From Deltaproteobacteria bacterium (lineage in GTDB: Bacteria > Myxococcota > Myxococcia > SLRQ01), in assembly GCA_007128675.1 (NCBI GenBank), contig SKWY01000457.1:1-6022 (forward strand): a DNA stretch of 6,022 nucleotides, given 5' to 3'. Numbering within the stretch: position 1 is the first letter of the stretch; every line of letters starts with the position of its first letter. Both the position numbers and the translations under genes were made by a program. The notes beneath the pieces were generated by a model, which was not told where the DNA came from, ran no database searches, and was given only the letters and a program-made list of their open reading frames with translations. Positions 1 through 5,920 of this stretch are shown piece by piece.

Positions 1-1958
1 AGCTGCGCTACACAGATCCAGAGGTGGAGAGCGACAGAAAATTCCTAACCAAGCTGCGAAGGCAAGAGATCTTCTGCCTCATGAACGCGGATCTCGTGCT
101 CGCGCCTTGCAGAGTCGCTCTGAACCATATCGTTTCCTTGGGCGTTCCCGAGGATAAGATCCTTCTTTTGCCTCCGGCCGTGGACCTGGATGCCTTCTCC
201 ACCTCCGAGCCCGACGATGACGAGGCCTGCCGCCTTCTCTACTTGGGCAGCCACGCCTCCTGGCAAGGCCTACCGAGCCTTCTTTTCTCGCTGCGCCAGA
301 TTGCCGAAAAGAGTCGATTTCAGGCACGTATAGTAGGCCCTAGCCATGGCTCTTGGCGCCAACAGCTTTCGAGCATGGTCAGGGAGTTCGAGCTTCGAGA
401 CATGGTGAAGATCGAAGAGGCGGTGCCCCACGAGGATGTTCCAGAGTTGATTGCCTGGGCACACGTGGGTCTGGCTCCATTGATGAAGGTCGACCGAAAC
501 ACGGTGCAAGGCTCGGCCCCATTGAAGATTGCAGAGTACCTCGTGGGCGGTAGACCCGTAATCACGACCGACCTTCCAATGTGCAACGACATCATCGAGC
601 ATGAGGTCAACGGCCTGCTATACCCCGCCACGGATGAGGACGCGCTGGCAAGCTGCCTTGCCCGCATTTGCGCGGACAAGAAGCTACGCCTCGAAATGGG
701 CGCCGAGGCACGCACGCGTGGCACCGCGCGTTTCGACTATAGAAGCTATGCCAGTCGACTACTCAAGATCTATCAAGGGCTCGTTTCTCCCTCGGTCATC
801 TTGAGCGAGGACTCCCGTTTCGAACCGACTCCCACCGGCAAGTCGTCACCAACAGAGCAGACGGTCACTCTGCCCGTGGACATCCCCCCAGAAACTCCGC
901 CACCCACATCTGCTTCCTTGAGAGATCCCCCGACTCAAACCGAAGGGCTAAAAGAGAAGGAAGAGCCGCCGGTTCATCAGGAAGAGGACACGGGATCGCT
1001 GTGCCTCACCGAGATGCCTTGGTCGGAAAGGGTTGAGAAAGGCACCGGCCCACAGAAGCTCTTGCAAGCTCACGCAGGTGATTCGAAGGACACCGATCCA
1101 AAAGCCGGTCTCGAAGAACGAGAGCAACCGACACCTGTCAAACCACAGGCCATGGGGCTTGCCGGAGAGCCACGGCAAGACGAACCCAAGGCGCAGGATG
1201 AGACGCCTGCGCCGGTCTACGCCGAAGACACGAGCCCAACTCCAACTCCCGAAAGAAAGCCCAACCAAGATGCGTCTCCACCGATGGAGTATACGCCCCC
1301 ATGGCTCAAGGAGCCCAAGGACGATGAGGCGAAACCAAGCGCCGTGCCCACCGGACCGTCTGCCCCTCGAAGCAAGGGAGAGAGCAACGAGTTGACGGAA
1401 GCACAAGCGGCCACTTCCGGTGGGGCCCATTCTGCGCCCGCCGACCCTTCCAGTATTCCGAAAAGCGCGCCCATACAGTCGGCCAAGGAGCGAGGGAAGC
1501 CGGCAGAGCGGCCCGCGAGTTCGAAGGAGCAAGTCGTAGGCTCGAGCACTGCATCGCCGCTGGATGAGAGAAGCAAGGGAATCGAACCCGCCAAGGACGG
1601 CTCGACAGGCGCCTTTGGTGAAAAAGCCTCGAAGGACCCAAAGGAAGACGAGCCGGTCGAGATCGACCCGGACGAAGCCATCCTCCTAGACACCTTCGAA
1701 CCTTGTGAGAAGAACCGGGAGGAAGCGCCCGGGACTGCAAATGAGCAGCCCCAAAAAGACCGGGAAGACCCCGGGAAGCCCTCCAATGAGAAGCAGGACA
1801 AGGAAGCCGGCATCGAGATTGCCCCCGCTCCATCGCCCCGGGCTCCTATGAACCCGAAGCCCGACGAAGCCCTCTCTCCTTCCAAGCCAGAATCAAAGCC
1901 AAAGAGTTCTGGCAAACGCCTTGGCGAAGAGGACACCAGCCCAGGGTTCAAGAGTTGA
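1..1958 (+). CDS. Family 4 glycosyltransferase (5'-partial) with a long disordered C-terminal tail
   Basis: The reading frame is open from the first base (first whole codon at 3), so the true start and most of the N-terminal Rossmann domain lie before the window; the GTG at 24 is not the start. Residue numbers here count from that GTG. Residues 11-58 match the end of a GT-B first domain (an E-x-n-C-L-M-N-A-D-L-V-L-A-P stretch, then GVPEDKILLLPPAVDLDAF). Residues 69-250 are a GT4 C-terminal domain: LLYLGS, a W-Q-G turn, ARIVGPS, then SAPLKIAEYLVGGRPVITTDLP, the usual donor-binding segment. E171 is the second glutamate of the E-x7-E motif; the first position is Gly163, as in many PLK-x-x-EY family members. 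It probably transfers a sugar from a nucleotide-sugar at the cytoplasmic face; donor and acceptor are unknown. Residues from about 258 to 644 are a low-complexity tail. The stop overlaps the next gene's possible ATG (TGATG). Confidence 0.88.
   Translation, partial: LRYTDPEVESDRKFLTKLRRQEIFCLMNADLVLAPCRVALNHIVSLGVPEDKILLLPPAVDLDAFSTSEPDDDEACRLLYLGSHASWQGLPSLLFSLRQIAEKSRFQARIVGPSHGSWRQQLSSMVREFELRDMVKIEEAVPHEDVPELIAWAHVGLAPLMKVDRNTVQGSAPLKIAEYLVGGRPVITTDLPMCNDIIEHEVNGLLYPATDEDALASCLARICADKKLRLEMGAEARTRGTARFDYRSYASRLLKIYQGLVSPSVILSEDSRFEPTPTGKSSPTEQTVTLPVDIPPETPPPTSASLRDPPTQTEGLKEKEEPPVHQEEDTGSLCLTEMPWSERVEKGTGPQKLLQAHAGDSKDTDPKAGLEEREQPTPVKPQAMGLAGEPRQDEPKAQDETPAPVYAEDTSPTPTPERKPNQDASPPMEYTPPWLKEPKDDEAKPSAVPTGPSAPRSKGESNELTEAQAATSGGAHSAPADPSSIPKSAPIQSAKERGKPAERPASSKEQVVGSSTASPLDERSKGIEPAKDGSTGAFGEKASKDPKEDEPVEIDPDEAILLDTFEPCEKNREEAPGTANEQPQKDREDPGKPSNEKQDKEAGIEIAPAPSPRAPMNPKPDEALSPSKPESKPKSSGKRLGEEDTSPGFKS
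795..1955 (+). other. Low-complexity, probably disordered tail of the glycosyltransferase
   Basis: About 390 codons beyond the catalytic domain encode a region rich in Pro, Glu, Asp, Lys, Ser and Thr (I count 63 prolines in the last 394 residues), with no predicted membrane segment and no domain I recognise. Short phrases recur in varied form: E-D-T-S-P twice, and P-K-x-D-E/D-E-P-K-like acidic-basic runs several times. There is no long exact repeat. Three short patches hold hydrophobic and aromatic residues inside the polar background: around 990-1037 (CLTEMPW), 1284-1316 (EYTPPWL) and 1659-1703 (EAILLDTF). Such patches are often binding motifs in disordered proteins; that is inference. The frame stays open without a stop and keeps to the end of the gene, which supports real coding. 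Confidence 0.75.
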
Positions 1959-1981
1959 TGGAGGCTGGCCGGCATCAGACA

Positions 1982-1987
1982 GAGGGA
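1982..1987 (+). promoter_or_regulatory. Ribosome binding site that favours the GTG start at 1994
   Basis: GAGGGA lies 6 bases before the GTG at 1994. The ATG at 1958 has only weak purines in front of it. This site, with the compact signal peptide that begins at the GTG, decides the start chosen for the Omp85-like gene. Confidence 0.6.
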
Positions 1988-1993
1988 TCGTAC

Positions 1994-3409
1994 GTGTGGA
2001 AGCCTACTCTCGTGTTCTTTCTGGTTGGCGGTCTGCTGCTTCCACCCGCAGTGTCCCACTCCGATCAGGTATCCACGGCTCTCGAGGACAAGGCTGCATG
2101 GGAGGCCGACGATTCATCGTCGGAACGAAGGATAATCGAAGCAGTAATCGTCGATGGCAACCTTCGAACGAGGACCAACCTCATCAAGAGAGTCCTGGAT
2201 CTCGAACCCCCAATCCCACTGGACGAGCGCCGATTGGAAGAAGGCAGGCAGCGGCTGATGGATCTCGGCCTGTTCGTGAACGTCCTTCTTCGCCTCGAAC
2301 GTGGAGAACAAAGGGGTGGAGTAGTCCTCGTGGTGCGGGTAGTAGAGCGAGGCAGCCTACTGCTGTCCGATCTCTTTCTCGGCTTCACTGACGTAACCCC
2401 CTTCTACGGGGGCTTCGGCGTGGCGGACACGAACGTGGCCGGCACGGCGCTTTTTGCTCACGGGGCCTTCGTGCTGGGCAGCGAGGGAAGACGCGCGTTT
2501 CATCTTTCGGTGTCGGATCCGAACATCCTGAACAGATACTCTTTGGGGCTCGGCTTGATTCACCTCAGAGGCCTCGAGCTACACTGTCCTGGAGGCTTCT
2601 CCGCCTGCGACGCGGAAGAGCTGTCTCGGCTGGAGTACCGAAGAACCGGAGGAAGAGCCTCGGCGGGCCTACTTACCGGTGACGCCTCCAGAGTCGGATT
2701 CCACTACCGCTTCGAGAGTCTTCATTCGAGAACTTCGGGCGAGCTTTCGGCAGGTGACGACGACGAGGAATGGACAGTCGCCCTTGGGCTACCCCCGATG
2801 CTGATTGGGCCCAGTCGCATCTCCTCCCTCACCGTCAGCTTCGAGCACGACACGACCGACGATCCCTTTCTCGCCAGAAGAGGCATTCTTTTGGATCTAT
2901 ATGCCGAGGTGGGCAGCGAACTCTTCTTTTCCAGTTACGAGTACTCGCGTTACGGAGCAAGACTCGACACGTTCTGGCCGGGTTTTGGGAAGCACTCGAT
3001 ACAGGTGGGAGCCTTTGGCGGCTTCATTCAGGGAGACGCGCCATTCTTCGACCGATTCCACGTGGCTGACCACAGCTTCTTCACCGTGGGCGCCAACGCG
3101 GTTCCTCGCGCGCTTGGCATATCCTTCACAGAGGTCTCGCAGTACGACGATGTGCTGCTGGCAGTCGATGTCGGCTACAGGATCCCACTGCGCCTCCAAG
3201 GTCGCTTCATCTATAGAAGCTACTTCCATGCATCCGCCGCACTAACCTTGTCGGCGCATACCGTCGACGGCTCGCTTCTGGATCTTTCATTGGATCCGCG
3301 AAACGAGATTAGCCGCTTTCCTCTCTCCGGCGACCTCGGTTTGCGTCTCGACACAACCATAGGCTCGTTCTCGCTCGGTTTGTCCTACCCATTGGACCTG
3401 ATGCTCTAG
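1994..3409 (+). CDS. Omp85/TamA-like outer-membrane protein with a single POTRA domain
   Basis: The protein (471 residues from GTG 1994; up to 483 from ATG 1958) begins with a clean signal peptide, MWKPTLVFFLVGGLLLPPAVS, with likely cleavage before HSDQ. Residue numbers here count from the TTG at 1955. Residues 60-132 form one POTRA domain: an IEAVIVDGNLRTRTNLIKRVL start, LDERRLEEGRQRLMDLGLF and a VVLVVRVVERG strand at its end. The rest alternates polar and hydrophobic residues as a beta-barrel, with family landmarks such as SDPNIL, D-P-F-L-A-R-R-G, F-F-D-R-F and VDVGYRIPL. BamA has five POTRAs and TamA three, so this is a reduced form. The usual loop-6 VRG(F/Y) motif appears as VPRALG. The likely role is inserting or passing proteins or other molecules across the outer membrane; the substrate is unknown. 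It is probably translated with the upstream glycosyltransferase, since the two genes overlap or nearly so. Confidence 0.85.
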   Translation: MWKPTLVFFLVGGLLLPPAVSHSDQVSTALEDKAAWEADDSSSERRIIEAVIVDGNLRTRTNLIKRVLDLEPPIPLDERRLEEGRQRLMDLGLFVNVLLRLERGEQRGGVVLVVRVVERGSLLLSDLFLGFTDVTPFYGGFGVADTNVAGTALFAHGAFVLGSEGRRAFHLSVSDPNILNRYSLGLGLIHLRGLELHCPGGFSACDAEELSRLEYRRTGGRASAGLLTGDASRVGFHYRFESLHSRTSGELSAGDDDEEWTVALGLPPMLIGPSRISSLTVSFEHDTTDDPFLARRGILLDLYAEVGSELFFSSYEYSRYGARLDTFWPGFGKHSIQVGAFGGFIQGDAPFFDRFHVADHSFFTVGANAVPRALGISFTEVSQYDDVLLAVDVGYRIPLRLQGRFIYRSYFHASAALTLSAHTVDGSLLDLSLDPRNEISRFPLSGDLGLRLDTTIGSFSLGLSYPLDLML

Positions 3410-3458
3410 TACCCACTTTTCTCACGACCTCGTTTTGGCAAGAAATGCCTTGCTCCAC
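3410..3458 (+). promoter_or_regulatory. Short gap with a small hairpin before the DUF4390-like gene
   Basis: The 49 bases contain two overlapping, mutually exclusive inverted repeats: GGCA/TGCC at 3437-3440 and 3446-3449, and GCAAG/CTTGC at 3438-3442 and 3449-3453. No T-run follows, so this is not a standard terminator. It could be a weak regulatory hairpin or operator, or chance. I see no convincing sigma-70 or sigma-54 promoter. Confidence 0.25.
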
Positions 3459-4271
3459 ATGAGATTGCCTTCGAATCAACGAACCCAAGCGGAAAGCAGG
3501 CAGAGGTCGTCGAGGCCTCGCCAAGAGCCGCGCGCCGTGGATTTTGGAGGCTTGCCATTCTCTCTGATCGCCTGCCTTCTTGGCCTGCTTCTTTGCGGCG
3601 CGAGCCCAAAGCCGCTGGAGGTTGCATACACGATCCGCGAAGACACGCTGCTGGTGACATTCGATCTCACCTCCCTCCTCTCCGCTGAATTCCTAGAGCG
3701 GGTCGATAGCGGACTCACGGCTTCACTGGAGATTCACACAAAGGTGGTGCCCGTATCGTTGGATGACTCGCCGGCGGCACAAGGGCTCTCTTTCATCAGG
3801 CTGCGCTGCGAAATTAGATACGACTTGTGGAGAGAAGAGTACCTCGTCTCAATCAGTGACGACGAAGCTGATCGAAGCATCGCCGTGAGCGATAAGAATG
3901 CCGCCATATCAGCCTGCGCTCGCCCCGACTGGCTGGCCCTCATAGAGCTAGACGACCTCGACCTACGAAGACGCTACATCGTAGAGGTAGTACTCGACAC
4001 AAGGCCGGACCGCCCTAGGACCCGCTCGAGAACTAGAGAGCATCTCGAGAGTCCCGGTCGAGGCGGCGCGACGCGATCAGGAGGAAGGAGCCTTTTTGGC
4101 ACGGTAGCCCGAGCTCTGTTTCGCGAACACGAGGACCATCCTTCCCCCATGGTGGTATTGAGAGGGGTTCCCTTCGGCGAGCCCCTCATCTCTCAGGCCT
4201 TATCAGCCGCACAGGGGCTCGAGCATGACCCCGCCCCCCATACCGGTGAAGGCGAACGGGAGGAAGAGTAG
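3459..4271 (+). CDS. Exported protein resembling DUF4390, next to an NtrY-like kinase
   Basis: A hydrophobic stretch (FSLIACLLGLLLCGAS, bases about 3558-3605) is a signal peptide or membrane anchor. After it comes a compact domain of about 130 residues with strands LEVAYTIREDTLLVTFDL, a GLTASLEIHTKVV strand, IRLRCEIRYDLWREEYLV and RRYIVEVVLDTRP. This order, and the position directly before an NtrY-like kinase, resembles DUF4390 proteins; the match is by eye. A further 80-90 residues are Arg-, Gly- and Glu-rich, with one amphipathic patch (SLFGTVARALF), and look poorly ordered. It probably acts in the periplasm or at the membrane, perhaps with the sensor kinase. The start is uncertain: ATG 3459 lacks a clear ribosome binding site and gives a 34-residue Arg/Gln/Ser-rich leader, while GTG 3537 gives a compact signal peptide. 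TTG 3435 is a third option. The stop abuts the next ATG. Confidence 0.7.
   Translation: MRLPSNQRTQAESRQRSSRPRQEPRAVDFGGLPFSLIACLLGLLLCGASPKPLEVAYTIREDTLLVTFDLTSLLSAEFLERVDSGLTASLEIHTKVVPVSLDDSPAAQGLSFIRLRCEIRYDLWREEYLVSISDDEADRSIAVSDKNAAISACARPDWLALIELDDLDLRRRYIVEVVLDTRPDRPRTRSRTREHLESPGRGGATRSGGRSLFGTVARALFREHEDHPSPMVVLRGVPFGEPLISQALSAAQGLEHDPAPHTGEGEREEE
4258..4263 (+). promoter_or_regulatory. Strong ribosome binding site of the NtrY-like kinase gene
   Basis: GGGAGG sits 8 bases before ATG 4272 and lies inside the last codons of the upstream gene, whose TAG directly precedes that ATG. This fixes the kinase start and indicates translational coupling of the two genes. Confidence 0.85.
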
Positions 4272-5843
4272 ATGAAGGACTCCGTCAGCGAGAGATCTTC
4301 CAGCCCGGGCAAGGCGACCTCTCGTGACGTCGGAGCCATGGCTCCCGGAGGTTTGAGGCGCAAGCTCGTAATCGCGCTCCTCCTCACGGCGGCGACTCCC
4401 TTCATCGCCAGCATGATTCTCTCCGAACGCCTCGCCGAAGAGTCTCTGTCCCTTGGCCTGAACCCAAGGCTGATCACGTCCCTGGACGACCTAGCCACGA
4501 TCTATCCAGAGTTCATTCGTTCTCTCAGGGCACTGGCAGAGGCCAGAGCCGACCTGCTCGCCAACCACCCTTCACTTGCATCCGACTTCGTCAATGAGCC
4601 ACAGCATATGCTCAAGGCACAGACAGCGATCCAGGCGGCATGCAACGAGGACGAGAGTCTTCGGAGCGTCATGCTCCTCCGAGACGGCTCGAAGTTCGAG
4701 ATCGAATGCGAGCACACCGCGGATGGCCACGAAGAGGCGGCCATAGAGCTCGAGAGACGGGCAGGAGGCAACGACATTCGCCTGCTGTTCGCACTAGATG
4801 AGACGCTGGTCGTCTCTTTGGAAGAAGCCGAGGAGCTGGCACGGCTCTATTCCGGCCTGGACGCCGATCGAGCCGGCATTCTCCGTGCTTATCGTCGATC
4901 CTTTCTCATCTTGCTGGGCGGCTGGATAGCCGTGGCCGGTATCGTGGGTCTCATAATCGCCGGCGGAGCCACCCGCCGCGTCGAGGCGCTGGCGGAAGCC
5001 ACCCGCCGTGTTTCGGCGGGAGATCTATCCTCCCGTGTCGAGATCAGCGGCAAGGACGAACTGGCCGAGCTCGGGCTGGCCTTCAATGAGATGGTCGAGG
5101 AGCTGCGAACTCGTGGGGATAGAATAGTCTACCTGGAGAAGATCTCTTCGTGGCAAGAGATGGCTCGCCGGCTAGCACACGAGATCAAGAACCCCTTGAC
5201 GCCCATCCAACTAGCCATGCAGCAACTAGAGAACCGATGGCAGAAGACAAAGGGAGAAGACCCGCAGTTTGGAAGGCTCCTTTCCGAGTCGGTGGAGATA
5301 GTCAGAGAGGAGATCGATACCCTAGGGCGGCTCGTCGGCGAGTTCTCTGCTTTCGCCCGGCTCCCGGACGTCTCGCCGGAACCAACCGACCTAGTAGCCT
5401 GGAGCCAGGATTTCATCCGTACCCATCCAGACCTCGCCGAACAAGCAGCGATATCCTATGACACGAATAGCACGGCGTTGCTTGCCCGTCTGGATCGGAG
5501 CATGATGCGGCGGGTACTAGCAAACCTGGTCCAAAACGCCATCGACGCAGCCGAAGGCGCCGGCACGATTCCAAGGGTAAGAATAGCCGTCGAGGACACT
5601 GGAGAATGGGCACGGCTCCGTGTTTCGGACCAGGGTCCGGGAATGCCACCAGAGATCCTCGAAAGAATCTTCGATCCCTACTTCACAACCAAGGAAACGG
5701 GCACCGGTCTCGGCCTGACGATTTGCAAGAAGATCGTCCTCCAACACGGAGGCACCATGGCCGCCGCCGCCCCGCCATCCGGTGGAGCCATCTTCGACAT
5801 ACATCTCCCAAAAACCAGCGAGCCTGCTTCGACAGCCCGTTGA
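4272..5843 (+). CDS. NtrY-like sensor histidine kinase without a PAS domain
   Basis: This 523-residue protein should sense a signal at the membrane and phosphorylate the response regulator encoded after it. A short cytoplasmic N-terminus leads to membrane segment 1 (about 31-50). A periplasmic domain of about 155 residues follows, with Cys124 and Cys146, then membrane segment 2 (about 210-231). A HAMP linker (about 232-285) contains VSAGDLSSRVEISGKDELAEL and FNEM. The dimerisation domain carries the H-box HEIKNPLTP with phospho-acceptor His303. The ATPase domain has the N-box NLVQNAIDAA (Asn422), the G1 box DQGPGM (453-458), the F-box FDPYFTTK and the G2 box GTGLGL (477-482). All catalytic residues are present. 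HEIKNPLTPIQLA is typical of NtrY. Classical NtrY is longer and has a PAS domain between HAMP and the H-box; none fits here. The start at ATG 4272 is backed by GGGAGG. The stimulus cannot be read from the sequence. Confidence 0.93.
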   Translation: MKDSVSERSSSPGKATSRDVGAMAPGGLRRKLVIALLLTAATPFIASMILSERLAEESLSLGLNPRLITSLDDLATIYPEFIRSLRALAEARADLLANHPSLASDFVNEPQHMLKAQTAIQAACNEDESLRSVMLLRDGSKFEIECEHTADGHEEAAIELERRAGGNDIRLLFALDETLVVSLEEAEELARLYSGLDADRAGILRAYRRSFLILLGGWIAVAGIVGLIIAGGATRRVEALAEATRRVSAGDLSSRVEISGKDELAELGLAFNEMVEELRTRGDRIVYLEKISSWQEMARRLAHEIKNPLTPIQLAMQQLENRWQKTKGEDPQFGRLLSESVEIVREEIDTLGRLVGEFSAFARLPDVSPEPTDLVAWSQDFIRTHPDLAEQAAISYDTNSTALLARLDRSMMRRVLANLVQNAIDAAEGAGTIPRVRIAVEDTGEWARLRVSDQGPGMPPEILERIFDPYFTTKETGTGLGLTICKKIVLQHGGTMAAAAPPSGGAIFDIHLPKTSEPASTAR

Positions 5844-5920
5844 CCGGCTGCCGGGTAAGAATCGAAGCCCGAAATGTTCTATAAGAACCAGGGGACCTCC
5901 CTTTAGGCGCACGACTCAAC
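5844..5920 (+). promoter_or_regulatory. Gap with two adjacent inverted repeats before the response regulator
   Basis: Two small inverted repeats sit one base apart. The first is GTTCT-ATA-AGAAC (5876-5888), a perfect 5-base repeat with a 3-base centre. The second is AGGG-GACCT-CCCT (5890-5902), followed by TTT. The first could be an operator overlapping a TATAAG-like -10 element; the second could be a short hairpin that attenuates readthrough. No convincing -35 element is seen at proper spacing. Both are short enough to occur by chance. Confidence 0.35.

Noticed and set aside
1217..2059. Long open frame of 280 codons on the minus strand across the glycosyltransferase tail and the start of the Omp85 gene (also a 194-codon one at 948-1532).
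   Set aside because: It is Ser/Gly/Leu-rich low complexity mirroring the codon bias of the + strand tail, matches no family I know, and would overlap the well-supported start of the Omp85 gene. The + frame continues directly from a clear GT4 domain.
737..3222. The 12-base sequence CTATAGAAGCTA occurs at 737-748 and 3211-3222.
   Set aside because: Both copies encode Tyr-Arg-Ser-Tyr inside unrelated genes, with no flanking similarity; most likely chance.
3436..3454. Possible sigma-54 promoter (TGGCA ... TTGCT) before the DUF4390-like gene.
   Set aside because: The GG and GC elements are 13 bases apart; the sigma-54 consensus needs 10.
4962..5008. Near-duplicate of about 17 bases (GGCGGA..GCCACCCGCCG) 30 bases apart in the kinase gene.
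   Set aside because: It encodes the ATRRV...ATRRV pattern at the start of the HAMP linker, which is common in HAMP proteins and explained by protein sequence.
5876..5888. GTTC/GAAC palindrome as a LexA box.
   Set aside because: Known LexA sites have GAAC-N4-GTTC or GTTC-N7-GTTC arrangements; here the halves are GTTC-N5-GAAC, and the downstream gene is not a DNA-repair gene.
5890..5905. AGGG-GACCT-CCCT-TTT as a true intrinsic terminator after the kinase gene.
   Set aside because: The stem has only four pairs and the T-run is three bases; too weak to call a terminator.
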